From contig CAZMHF010000028.1 of NCBI GenBank assembly GCA_964566025.1, positions 1 through 25,900 on the forward strand: a stretch of DNA of 25,900 nucleotides, written 5' to 3'. Source of the DNA: RGIG8306 sp964566025 (GTDB lineage Bacteria; Bacillota; Clostridia; Lachnospirales; Lachnospiraceae). A model generated the notes under the pieces. It ran no database searches and was not told where the DNA came from. It saw only the letters and a list, made by a program, of their open reading frames with translations. The first letter of the stretch is position 1. The number at the start of each line of letters is the position of its first letter. Shown one piece after another: positions 8,003 to 15,928 of this stretch. Made by a program: the position numbers and the translations under genes.

Positions 8003-8415
8003 ATGAATGATCAAGAATTGCTACAAAACTTTATTACAGAGCTTCGCAGAGGAAGCTTAACATTAGCTATCTTGGCTTCACTGAAGATGCCACATTACGG
8101 TTATGCGTTGCTAGAAATACTCCAGGCAAAACACATCGACATTGAAGCTAATACATTATATCCCTTACTTCGTCGTCTCGAATCACAAGGCTTATTGACA
8201 AGTAGTTGGGATACCAGCGAAAGCCGCCCACGAAAATATTATGTAATCAACGATTACGGGCGCACCATTTACGCAGCATTANNNNNNNNNNNNNNNNNNN
8301 NNNNNNNNNNNNNNNNNNNNNNNNNNNNNNNNNNNNNNNNNNNNNNNNNNNNNNNNNNNNNNNNNNNNNNNNNNNNNNNNNCATTAGTCAATTCGAAAAG
8401 GAGGACGAACTATGA
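8003..8415 (+). CDS. PadR-family transcriptional regulator (interrupted by assembly gap)
   Basis: Before the gap, 93 residues show the PadR winged helix: GSLTLAILASL, then YGYALLEIL, then EANTLYPLLRRLESQGLL, then the wing SRPRKYYVIND. I start at ATG 8003, where PadR homology begins; the frame is open back to 7895, but that would run through the tetR operator. No good ribosome site precedes it. After the gap the coding frame is ISQFEKEDEL, ending in TGA that overlaps the next ATG (ATGA), a common translational-coupling arrangement. The two halves are in different frames across exactly 100 Ns, so the N count must be a placeholder. It probably represses its own operon and is antagonised by, or acts with, the HAAS protein that follows. 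Confidence 0.85.
8282..8381. other. Assembly gap of 100 Ns inside padR
   Basis: Exactly 100 N characters. For padR to stay in frame, the true missing length must be 2 modulo 3. From the usual PadR tail I expect clearly fewer than 100 bases, of the order of 25-40. Confidence 0.95.
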
Positions 8416-9428
8416 ACCCATTAATCCAAAAATATGTGTATCATGTTGTTCGCTATTTACCAGAGCGAGATCAGGAAGACGTACAAAAAGAATTAACAGC
8501 GAATATTTATGATATGCTTTCAGACAATTCAACGGACGAGGAAATCAAAAAAGTCCTTTATTCACTTGGAAAACCTCGTACATTAGCAGAGAATTATCGT
8601 CAGGACAAACGCTATCTTATATCACCTGCGTATTATGGCGAATATGTTCATTTGCTAAAGTGGTTACTTCCGCTTGTAGCTATCATTATGTTTACCCTGC
8701 TTATTTTTATTACAAGCATTGAGATGATTGCATCAGGAACTACCAATATTTATACGATTATCTGGCGTTCGCTTTTTGCTGGATTGGGTACTTCTTTTTC
8801 AGCCACTTATCAAACATTGGTGATTGCTGCGATTGTTTTTGTTCTTATTGAGCGTCACAATATTGCGTTAGCAGATACTGCATGGGATCTTGATGAGCTA
8901 AGTGGTCCACCTGTTGACCAGCCGCTTTCACAAAAAGCGACTTTTCCTCTTTCCACAACGATTTCTAGTATTGTGCTCGCTATACTAACTGCTCTCTTTA
9001 TTATTTTATGGGCATTGACAGGTACATCCATTCCCATCTCCATAAAGGGTACAGGTGATTCCTTGGCCTTGTTTGATACCACCTTTTTATTACCACTTAT
9101 TATGATTACCTTAATCATCTTGGTTGTTCATCTTGTTGAAAAGGTCCTTAAAATCGTACAACCATCTTGGACGATTAGCACTTGCGTAGCAACCATCATA
9201 AATTGCATCGTTCAGGCGGCAGGATGGATTTTCTTATTAACACGAGAGACGATTTTCAATAGTGCATTTTTCTCTCGCTTACAAACTATTGATTGGGGTG
9301 AGTTTGATTTTATGCAGTTTATATCTTCTGATAATCTAACCAAATGGAACACTGCGATTATTGTTTTAATTGTTCTAATAACCTTTTGCGAAATTTTCTA
9401 TGCACTTTACAAAACGCTGAAAAAGTAA
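8412..9428 (+). CDS. HAAS-domain membrane protein, partner of PadR
   Basis: A 338-residue protein with a cytosolic helical domain at about 1-70 (RYLPERDQEDVQKEL, then TDEEIKKVLYSLGKP, then LAENY). This resembles the HAAS/DUF1700-type domain commonly encoded next to padR. Six likely membrane helices follow near 82-103, 125-147, 183-205, 222-243, 253-276 and 313-334. AAAGGAGG precedes the ATG, which overlaps the padR stop. In such pairs the membrane protein is thought to sense an envelope or lipid signal and relay it to the PadR repressor; that role is inferred from context only. No ATPase or pump gene follows, and the operon ends in a strong terminator, so this pair appears self-contained. Confidence 0.8.
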   Translation: MNPLIQKYVYHVVRYLPERDQEDVQKELTANIYDMLSDNSTDEEIKKVLYSLGKPRTLAENYRQDKRYLISPAYYGEYVHLLKWLLPLVAIIMFTLLIFITSIEMIASGTTNIYTIIWRSLFAGLGTSFSATYQTLVIAAIVFVLIERHNIALADTAWDLDELSGPPVDQPLSQKATFPLSTTISSIVLAILTALFIILWALTGTSIPISIKGTGDSLALFDTTFLLPLIMITLIILVVHLVEKVLKIVQPSWTISTCVATIINCIVQAAGWIFLLTRETIFNSAFFSRLQTIDWGEFDFMQFISSDNLTKWNTAIIVLIVLITFCEIFYALYKTLKK

Positions 9429-9442
9429 ATGCAATGCAAAAA

Positions 9443-9480
9443 ACAAAAGAGTCGTGCAGCTTTTTGCACGACTCTTTTGT
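9443..9480. terminator. Bidirectional terminator between convergent operons
   Basis: A perfect 16-bp stem (9443-9458 with 9465-9480) and 6-base loop, ending CTCTTTTGT on both strands. It serves the HAAS gene (+) and the P-type ATPase gene (-), which ends 9 bases away. Confidence 0.92.
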
Positions 9481-9488
9481 CATTATGC

Positions 9489-12146
9489 TTATTTACTCAT
9501 CTTACGTTTAATATATAAAAATACTTTGATCAATTCCGTCAAAATTGTTGGAATAATAGCCAACACAACAATCATTCCCCATTCTGATCCACTAAGCGCT
9601 GAAAGGCAAAAACTTTTTCTTATTGCTGGAACAATTGCCAATACACCCATCATTCCTGCCGAAAGTAGCACCGTCAAGTGCAAATACTTATTTTCAAAAA
9701 AACCTTTTGTAAAGCTAAATTGTGTATTTGAGCGTTGCGTATAGGAATAAATCAATTGTGAAAAGGCAATTGTACAAAATGCCATACCTTGTCCACTTGC
9801 TAAGTCCTCTCGGTATCCAATAAAGAATGCTCCCAATGAAACTGCTGCAATAAAACATCCTTGAACAATAACACGCCATATCAAGTCTTTTTCAAATAAT
9901 GAATTAGAGCGAATTGGCTTCTTCTTCATAATATCTTTTTCTGCTGGATCAACGCCAAGCCCTAGCGCTGGCAATGTATCTGTAACAAGATTGACCCACA
10001 AAATATGAATGGCCAATAATGGTGCAGGGAAATTGAAAATAGCAGCAATTACGATAGTTAATACTTCACTAATATTACCCGCTAGTAAAAATTGAATGAC
10101 CTTTTGAATATTACGATAAACTCTTCGTCCACCCTCAACCGCATCTACAATGGTTGCAAAATTATCATCTGTCAATACCATATCCGCAGACTCTTTTGCG
10201 ACATCAGTTCCCGTAATTCCCATCGCCGTACCAATATCGGCGGTTTTGAGTGCTGGTGCATCATTGACACCATCGCCCGTCATCGCTGCAACTTCTCCGT
10301 TTCGTTGTAGGGCTTGAACAATTTTTAGTTTTTGCTCTGGCGAAACTCTTGCATACACCGATGTTGTCATAACAATTTTCTCAAGTTCTTGATCGCTTAA
10401 TCCATTTAACTCTGAGCCATTGTAAACGGTATCGCCTTCTCTCCATATACCAAGCTCTTTTGCAATTGCCATCGCTGTGATTTTATGGTCACCTGTAATC
10501 ATAACCGTTCGAATACCTGCTTCATAGCAAGTTTTTACGGCAACCTTAACCTCTTCTCTTGGAGGGTCAATCATTCCAACTAGCCCTATGATTGTCAAAT
10601 CAAATTCAACATCTTCATTGTTTTCTGGAATCGTTTTCAATGTTTTCTTCGCAAATGCTAGTACACGAAGTGCATTACCCGCCATAGCATCTGAAATTTT
10701 TCGAAAACGCTCCTTATCTTCTTTCGTTATTTCTTTTTCTTGCCCATCTACAAGAATTTTTGTACAAACAGGCATCATTTCATCAATTGCACCCTTTGTA
10801 TAGGCAATAAACTCTCCATCCATTTGATGAACCGTTGTCATTCTCTTTCGGTCTGAGTCAAATGGTTGCTCAAACACGCGTGGATATTTTTTTTTCAAAT
10901 CAGCATGTTTTTTGTCGAATAAATCCGAAAGCATAATCAGAGCGCCTTCTGTTGGATCGCCTAAAATGTTTCCTGGATGATCTGGATCAAATTCAGAGTT
11001 ATTGCAAAGATCGCCTGCCAAAATCAATTGCGTATACGATTCTTTATTTTTTAGAGCCTCCTCCACAGCAATTGGTTTGTTTTGTGAAAATTCTTCTGCC
11101 GTAACGATTTGCTTAACCGTCATTTTGTTTAATGTCAATGTTCCTGTTTTGTCAGTACAAATAACCGTTGCACTTCCTAGTGTCTCAACTGCTGGTAGCT
11201 TACGTATAATAGCGCCTCGCTTTGCCATACGCTGAACACCCAATGCTAACACAATCGTTGCTGTCGCTGGCAAACCCTCTGGAATAACAGATACCGCCAA
11301 TGAAATCGCCGTCATAAACAATGGAAGAATAGGTTGTCGATAAATCAAGCCCAGAATAAACACAAACACGCATATAATAATTCCAGCCACAGTTAATACT
11401 TTTCCTACCGAAGCTAGTTTTCTTTTAATTGGTGTTTCCATTTCTTCTTGTGAATGTAACAATGCGGCAATATTGCCGACTTCAGTATTCATTCCCGTTG
11501 CTACAACCACACCTTTTCCTCTACCATATGTAGCGAATGTTGATGAATATGCCATCGTCGCACGATCACCAAGCACGCACTCCTCATCTAATTGAGCATT
11601 CGCATCCTTTTCAGACGGAACGGACTCACCTGTTAAGGAAGCTTCTTGGATTTTAAGGCTGGCACTTTCAATCAATCGAATGTCTGCTGGAACCATCGAA
11701 CCATCTTCAATCAGAACTACATCTCCAACAACTAGATCACTTGCATGAACGATTCTCTCCTCACCTTGCCTTATCGCAATGGCTTGTGCTGCCGTCATTT
11801 CACGCAATGCCTCAAGAGATGCCTCTGCTTTCTTTTCCTGCACAATACTAATAATTGCATTAATTGCGACGATAATAATGATAACGCCACCTTCTAATAC
11901 TTCATTTAGGACGAATGACAAAACAGAAGCTGCAATCAAAATCAAAATCATCGGATCTTTCAATTGTTCCCAAATCATCGCAAGCAATCCTCGTTTTGCT
12001 TGCTTTTTAAGTTCATTTGCTCCATTTTCTCGTAGCCTTTTTTCAGCCTCAGCATCACTTAGTCCTCGTGGGCCCGTCTTTAGCGTTTCATAAATCGCTT
12101 CTGGTTTTTGTGAATGCCATGATGTAGTACGTTGTAAATCACTCAT
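9489..12146 (-). CDS. P2-type cation ATPase, Ca2+/Mn2+ exporter
   Basis: An 885-residue P-type ATPase of the SERCA/PMCA-like bacterial group. Cation-ATPase N domain at 10-60; actuator loop LTGES at 171-175; TM4 IPEGLPA with E290 equivalent to SERCA Glu309; phosphorylation motif DKTGTLT with D332; nucleotide domain through KGAIDE; hinge TGDGVNDAPAL; TM5 GNISEV and TM6 WVNLVTDTLPA carrying the Asn and Asp that bind Ca2+ in SERCA. I start at ATG 12146 (MSDLQRT), which has AAAGGAAG at 7-base spacing; the longer in-frame start at 12194 lies within the leader terminator. Motifs alone say calcium ATPase. The upstream yybP-ykoY-type riboswitch makes Mn2+ efflux a strong possibility, as for Lactococcus YoaB and pneumococcal MgtA. 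Confidence 0.95.
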   Translation of the reverse strand: MSDLQRTTSWHSQKPEAIYETLKTGPRGLSDAEAEKRLRENGANELKKQAKRGLLAMIWEQLKDPMILILIAASVLSFVLNEVLEGGVIIIIVAINAIISIVQEKKAEASLEALREMTAAQAIAIRQGEERIVHASDLVVGDVVLIEDGSMVPADIRLIESASLKIQEASLTGESVPSEKDANAQLDEECVLGDRATMAYSSTFATYGRGKGVVVATGMNTEVGNIAALLHSQEEMETPIKRKLASVGKVLTVAGIIICVFVFILGLIYRQPILPLFMTAISLAVSVIPEGLPATATIVLALGVQRMAKRGAIIRKLPAVETLGSATVICTDKTGTLTLNKMTVKQIVTAEEFSQNKPIAVEEALKNKESYTQLILAGDLCNNSEFDPDHPGNILGDPTEGALIMLSDLFDKKHADLKKKYPRVFEQPFDSDRKRMTTVHQMDGEFIAYTKGAIDEMMPVCTKILVDGQEKEITKEDKERFRKISDAMAGNALRVLAFAKKTLKTIPENNEDVEFDLTIIGLVGMIDPPREEVKVAVKTCYEAGIRTVMITGDHKITAMAIAKELGIWREGDTVYNGSELNGLSDQELEKIVMTTSVYARVSPEQKLKIVQALQRNGEVAAMTGDGVNDAPALKTADIGTAMGITGTDVAKESADMVLTDDNFATIVDAVEGGRRVYRNIQKVIQFLLAGNISEVLTIVIAAIFNFPAPLLAIHILWVNLVTDTLPALGLGVDPAEKDIMKKKPIRSNSLFEKDLIWRVIVQGCFIAAVSLGAFFIGYREDLASGQGMAFCTIAFSQLIYSYTQRSNTQFSFTKGFFENKYLHLTVLLSAGMMGVLAIVPAIRKSFCLSALSGSEWGMIVVLAIIPTILTELIKVFLYIKRKMSK

Positions 12147-12180
12147 TTTGTTTCTTCCTTTCAAAAATGATAATAGAAAA

Positions 12181-12215
12181 AGTCCATGTTGCATATATGG
12201 CGCCGCACATGGACT
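12181..12215 (-). terminator. Riboswitch expression-platform terminator
   Basis: AGTCCATGT (12207-12215) pairs with ACATGGACT (12181-12189), followed on the minus strand by TTTTCTATT. It lies in the ATPase leader between the aptamer and the start codon. The 3' aptamer strand ACTCATGT can partly pair with ACATGGA, a plausible antiterminator. Confidence 0.75.
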
Positions 12216-12247
12216 CTTATATCAATTCCGTTCATGCACAGCCAAGC

Positions 12248-12341
12248 TATACATGAGTCTCGTTCTTTAAGATAAGCCAGACCATAAATGATCAGGATGT
12301 TGACTTACCACGCAACTTGCGCAAACTACTCCCCCATGGAG
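12248..12341 (-). promoter_or_regulatory. Probable yybP-ykoY (Mn2+) riboswitch aptamer
   Basis: Minus-strand RNA carries the hallmark loop GGGGAGTAG (12326-12334) just after CATG (12335-12338), and the second conserved loop CGAGAC (12257-12262) just before CATG (12252-12255). The CATG segments, with a G-T pair, form closing stem P1. Between them GGTAAG can pair with CTTATC, giving a further arm. Order and spacing match the yybP-ykoY family as I remember it, and P-type cation ATPases are one of its known gene classes. Not confirmed with a covariance model. Confidence 0.7.
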
Positions 12342-12348
12342 TAGTAAC

Positions 12349-12377
12349 ATTGTAACAACGATTAAGGGCATTGTCAA
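12349..12377 (-). promoter_or_regulatory. Promoter of the riboswitch-ATPase unit
   Basis: Perfect TTGACA (12372-12377), 17-base spacer, TACAAT (12349-12354). Transcription would begin near 12342, directly at the aptamer. Confidence 0.85.
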
Positions 12378-12417
12378 TATCAATCAAGTGATTAGCGAAA
12401 TTACTACGATTGATATT
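12376..12417. repeat. Inverted repeat overlapping the ATPase -35
   Basis: AATATCAATC (12376-12385), 22 bases, GATTGATATT (12408-12417): perfect 10-base arms. The inner arm touches the -35 box. Could be an operator or upstream structural element; no known binding consensus recognised. The 12147-12529 stretch otherwise holds only the leader elements, this repeat and the next terminator. Confidence 0.6.
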
Positions 12418-12486
12418 TGATAATGTCAGATTGCTTAATTTCTAACGCAGGAGTTTTTTGTTTCCACCTTTTATTTTTTGATAAAA

Positions 12487-12512
12487 AAAGGCATCCCTTT
12501 AGGGATGCCTTT
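12487..12512 (-). terminator. Terminator of the scaffold-GGGtGRT operon
   Basis: An 11-bp perfect stem (AAAGGCATCCC / GGGATGCCTTT), 4-base loop, then a T-run on the minus strand. It begins 17 bases after the GGGtGRT stop codon. Confidence 0.92.
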
Positions 12513-12529
12513 CACGTATTCTATATTTA

Positions 12530-13540
12530 TTAAAACTTACCTGCATTGGCAGCTTCTTCAATCGAAACCGCTACTGCTACTGTCATACCAACCATAGGGT
12601 TGTTTCCAGCGCCAATAAGTCCCATCATTTCTACGTGAGCTGGAACAGATGAAGAACCTGCAAATTGTGCATCTGAATGCATACGTCCCATTGTATCTGT
12701 CATACCGTATGAAGCTGGGCCAGCTGCCATATTATCTGGATGAAGAGTACGTCCTGTACCACCACCAGAAGCAACTGAGAAATATTTTTTATTTTGCTCG
12801 ATACATTCTTTTTTGTATGTACCAGCTACTGGATGTTGGAAGCGAGTAGGATTTGTAGAGTTACCTGTAATTGATACATCTACGCCTTCTTTATGCATAA
12901 TTGCAACGCCTTCTGTAACATCATTTGCACCATAACAGTTTACTTTTGCGCGTAAACCTGTTGAATATGCTTTACGATATACTTCTTTTACTTCTCCAGT
13001 ATAATAGTCCATCTCCGTCTCAACAAATGTGAAACCATTAATTCTTGAAATAACCTGTGCTGCATCTTTTCCAAGACCGTTTAGGATAACACGCAATGGC
13101 TCTGTACGAACTTTATTTGCTTTTTCAGCAATACCGATCGCACCTTCTGCAGCAGCAAATGACTCATGTCCTGCTAAGAAAGCAAAACATTTTGTGTCTT
13201 CTTCTAATAGCATCTTTCCAAGATTTCCATGTCCTAAACCAACTTTACGTTGATCAGCAACTGATCCTGGAATACAAAATGATTGAATGCCTTCGCCAAT
13301 TGCAGCGGCAGCGTCTGCTGCTTTGCGACAACCTTTTTTGATAGCAATAGCTGCGCCTACTGTATATGCCCATTTTGCGTTTTCAAAACAAATTGGTTGA
13401 ATGTTTTCAACTTGAGTATATACATCAAGTCCTGCATCTTTTGTGATTTTTTCTGCTTCTTCAATTGAAGCAATTCCATAACTATTCAAAACTGCATTGA
13501 TTTGAGGAATTCTTCTTTCGTATGATTCAAATAAAGCCAT
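12530..13540 (-). CDS. GGGtGRT-family protein
   Basis: A 336-residue protein of the family named after its GGGtGRT motif, here residues 259-265 within SVASGGGTGRTLHPDN. The C-terminus is Gly/Ala-rich (GLIGAGNNPMVGMTVAVAVS). Several conserved-looking histidine/glycine clusters occur, such as GLGHGNLGKM near 101-110 and AGHESFAAAEGAIG near 123-136. No signal peptide or clear membrane helix is apparent, so it is probably cytosolic. It follows the Fe-S scaffold homologue by 14 bases with a GGAGG ribosome site, and a terminator follows, so the two form a closed two-gene operon. I recall this pairing from Clostridia, Erysipelotrichia and some spirochaetes. Biochemical function is, to my knowledge, undetermined; involvement with an Fe-S or other metal cofactor is inferred from the partner. 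Confidence 0.9.
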   Translation of the reverse strand: MALFESYERRIPQINAVLNSYGIASIEEAEKITKDAGLDVYTQVENIQPICFENAKWAYTVGAAIAIKKGCRKAADAAAAIGEGIQSFCIPGSVADQRKVGLGHGNLGKMLLEEDTKCFAFLAGHESFAAAEGAIGIAEKANKVRTEPLRVILNGLGKDAAQVISRINGFTFVETEMDYYTGEVKEVYRKAYSTGLRAKVNCYGANDVTEGVAIMHKEGVDVSITGNSTNPTRFQHPVAGTYKKECIEQNKKYFSVASGGGTGRTLHPDNMAAGPASYGMTDTMGRMHSDAQFAGSSSVPAHVEMMGLIGAGNNPMVGMTVAVAVSIEEAANAGKF

Positions 13541-13554
13541 GATATGTACCCTCC

Positions 13555-14247
13555 TTATTCTTCTCTTGGATCTATGATTTTAACTGCATCTTGAACACGA
13601 CCATATTGTCCCTTAGCTTTTTCCCAAGCTGTGTTTGGATCGTCGCCTTTTTTGATGAAGTCTGTCATCTTGCCAAGTGAAACGAATTGATATCCGATAA
13701 TTTGATCTTCCTCATCTAATGCGATACCAGTTACATAACCTTCTGCCATCTCTAAATAACGTGGTCCTTTTGCTAATGTTCCGTACATTGTACCAACTTG
13801 TGAACGTAGACCTTTTCCTAAATCCTCAAGTCCAGCACCAATTGCTAAGCCACCTTCTGAGAAGGCACTTTGTGTTCTTCCGTATACAATTTGCAAAAAC
13901 AATTCACGCATCGCTGTGTTAATTGCATCACAAACTAAATCGGTATTTAGTGCTTCAAGAATTGTTCTTCCTGGAAGAATTTCAGCTGCCATCGCTGCTG
14001 AATGTGTCATACCAGAACATCCAATTGTCTCAACTAATGCTTCTTGAATAATACCTTCCTTAACATTTAAGGTAAGTTTACAAGAACCTTGTTGAGGAGC
14101 ACACCAGCCTACACCATGTGTAAGACCACTGATATCTTTTACCTCTTTTGCTTTTACCCATTTCGCTTCTTCAGGAATTGGTGCCGCACCATGGTTTACG
14201 CCTTGAGCAACAGGACACATATGCTCTACTTCATGTGAATAAATCAT
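13555..14247 (-). CDS. IscU/NifU_N-like iron-sulfur scaffold homologue
   Basis: A 230-residue protein with an IscU-like core at about 45-125. C56 (GSCKLTLNV), C77 (IGCSGMTHSAAMAAEILPG) and C106 occupy the places of the three cluster-binding cysteines of IscU; C11 and C49 are additional. It is longer than IscU (about 128 residues): the N-terminus carries a 45-residue extension and the C-terminal 100 residues are not part of the classic scaffold. No IscS/SufS desulfurase or Suf genes are adjacent, so this is not a standard Isc operon. An AAAGGAG site precedes the ATG. The only partner is the GGGtGRT gene. It may assemble or deliver a cluster specifically to that partner; this is inference. Confidence 0.85.
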   Translation of the reverse strand: MIYSHEVEHMCPVAQGVNHGAAPIPEEAKWVKAKEVKDISGLTHGVGWCAPQQGSCKLTLNVKEGIIQEALVETIGCSGMTHSAAMAAEILPGRTILEALNTDLVCDAINTAMRELFLQIVYGRTQSAFSEGGLAIGAGLEDLGKGLRSQVGTMYGTLAKGPRYLEMAEGYVTGIALDEEDQIIGYQFVSLGKMTDFIKKGDDPNTAWEKAKGQYGRVQDAVKIIDPREE

Positions 14248-14291
14248 TTTAAAACTCCTTTCAGATCTCTCTTTTCTTATTGAACCTATTT

Positions 14292-14320
14292 ATTGTCGCA
14301 TATTTAGACGAAATAGTCTA
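14292..14320 (-). promoter_or_regulatory. Possible promoter and operator of the scaffold-GGGtGRT operon
   Basis: TAGACT (14315-14320), 17 bases, GACAAT (14292-14297), each 4 of 6 matches to consensus. The -35 lies in the inverted repeat TAGAC-N6-GTCTA (14305-14320), which could be an operator or a weak gpmI terminator. Confidence 0.35.
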
Positions 14321-14325
14321 GACTT

Positions 14326-15864
14326 TTATTTGATTAATAGACTCTTTCCTGTCATTTCTTTTGGCTGCTCTAAGCCCATCAAATCAATAAAGGTTGGAAT
14401 AATGTCTGCAAGACAACCGCCCTCTTTTAAACTCAGATCCTTTGGCCCATTTACTAAAATAAATGGAACAGGATTTGTCGTATGCGCCGTAAAACTAATA
14501 TGGCTATCATAATCAATTAATTGTTCCGCATTTCCATGGTCAGCACAAATAAACATCGTACCATTCACTTCTTTCAATGCCTCAACAGCACGACCTACAC
14601 ATTCATCAATGCACTCAATCGCTTTAATTGCCGCTTCCACTATCCCTGTATGTCCAACCATATCTGGATTAGCAAAATTCACAATAATCATATCGTATTT
14701 ATCTGATTTAATAGCTTCTACAAGCTTGTCGCATACGGCAATTGCACTCATTTCTGGTTGCAAGTCATATGTGGCAACCGCAGGTGATTTCACTAAAATG
14801 CGTTCCTCACCTTCGTTTGGTTCTTCAACGCCTCCATTAAAGAAAAATGTAACATGTGCATATTTTTCTGTTTCGGCAATACGTGCTTGTGTCATATGAT
14901 GATTCGCTAAGAATTGACCAAATGTATTTTCAATGGATACCTTGTGAAAAGCCACTAATTTATTTGGAATGGTTATATCGTATTGACCAAAGCAAACATA
15001 TACCAAGTCTAAACGCTTGTCTCTTTTGAAACCATCAAAGTCATCCGAACAAAAAGCTTTTGTTATTTCTCTTGCGCGGTCTGGACGGAAATTGTAAAAA
15101 ATCACGCTGTCTTGATCTTGAATCGTAGCGACTGGTTTTCCCTCTTCTGTGATAATGGTTGGCAATACAAATTCATCGGTTTTTCCATCTTCGTAAGAAT
15201 CAGCGATTGCTTTTTGTGCATCGCTTGAATGATTTCCAATACCTTTTGTCATTGCTTGATACGCTAATTCAACACGTTCCCAACGATTGTCTCGATCCAT
15301 TGCATAATAACGTCCCATCACACTAGCTACTTTACCAACGCCTATTTCTTGCATCTTGTCTTGCAATTTACTAACAAACTCTTTTCCTGATGAAGGAGGC
15401 GTATCTCTTCCATCTAAAAAGCAATGTACATACACTTCTTCCAAGCCTTCACGCTTTGCCAATTCAAGCAATGCATAAATGTGTGAATTGTGACTGTGAA
15501 CACCACCATCTGAAACAAGTCCAAATAGATGCAATGCGCTTTTTTTTGTTTTGCAATTTTCGATCGCTTTTTTAAATGCTTCATTCGTAAAGAATTCACC
15601 ATCTCTGATTTCTTTTGTAATTCTTGTTAATTCTTGATATACAATACGCCCTGCGCCCATATTCAAATGACCAACCTCAGAATTCCCCATTTGGCCATCT
15701 GGCAAACCAACGTCCATACCGCTTGCATTTCCCTTTACAAAAGGGTATTCACTCATCAACTTGTCCATAACTGGTGTTTTTGCTAGTGCAACGGCATTGC
15801 CTTCTACATGGTCATTTAGTCCATATCCATCAAGAATCATAAGCACTTTAGGTTGCTTACTCAT
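14326..15864 (-). CDS. gpmI: 2,3-bisphosphoglycerate-independent phosphoglycerate mutase
   Basis: Interconverts 3- and 2-phosphoglycerate in glycolysis; a cytosolic, Mn2+-dependent alkaline-phosphatase-fold enzyme. With the start at 15864 (MSKQPKV, AAGGAG at 7-base spacing) it has 512 residues, the normal length. Metal ligand D12 is in LMILDGYG and the phosphorylated serine S62 in GQMGNSEVGHLNMGAG. Further motifs are DGRDTPP, GRYYAMDRDNRWER, NFRPDRAREI, DMVGHTG and ADHGNAEQ. The longer frame to 15885 adds seven residues without a ribosome site. It is the last gene of pgk-tpiA-gpmI; enolase is not next to it. Its Mn2+ dependence is noteworthy, given a likely Mn2+-controlled exporter nearby. 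Confidence 0.97.
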   Translation of the reverse strand: MSKQPKVLMILDGYGLNDHVEGNAVALAKTPVMDKLMSEYPFVKGNASGMDVGLPDGQMGNSEVGHLNMGAGRIVYQELTRITKEIRDGEFFTNEAFKKAIENCKTKKSALHLFGLVSDGGVHSHNSHIYALLELAKREGLEEVYVHCFLDGRDTPPSSGKEFVSKLQDKMQEIGVGKVASVMGRYYAMDRDNRWERVELAYQAMTKGIGNHSSDAQKAIADSYEDGKTDEFVLPTIITEEGKPVATIQDQDSVIFYNFRPDRAREITKAFCSDDFDGFKRDKRLDLVYVCFGQYDITIPNKLVAFHKVSIENTFGQFLANHHMTQARIAETEKYAHVTFFFNGGVEEPNEGEERILVKSPAVATYDLQPEMSAIAVCDKLVEAIKSDKYDMIIVNFANPDMVGHTGIVEAAIKAIECIDECVGRAVEALKEVNGTMFICADHGNAEQLIDYDSHISFTAHTTNPVPFILVNGPKDLSLKEGGCLADIIPTFIDLMGLEQPKEMTGKSLLIK

Positions 15865-15883
15865 AGTATGTCTCCTTATAAAC

Positions 15884-15921
15884 AAATAGTAGGAGTACCG
15901 TTATCCGCTACTCCTCTATTT
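15884..15921 (-). terminator. Attenuator-like hairpin between tpiA and gpmI
   Basis: AAATAG-AGGAGTA pairs with TACTCCT-a-CTATTT, 13 bp with one bulge and an 11-base loop. Minus-strand tail GTTTATAAGG is only mildly T-rich, so partial termination or mRNA processing is as likely as full termination. Confidence 0.5.
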
Positions 15922-15928
15922 ATCTTTT

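Noticed and set aside
12147..12194. Upstream start for the P-type ATPase at 12194
   Set aside because: It lies inside the leader terminator stem and lacks a ribosome site, whereas 12146 has a well-spaced one.
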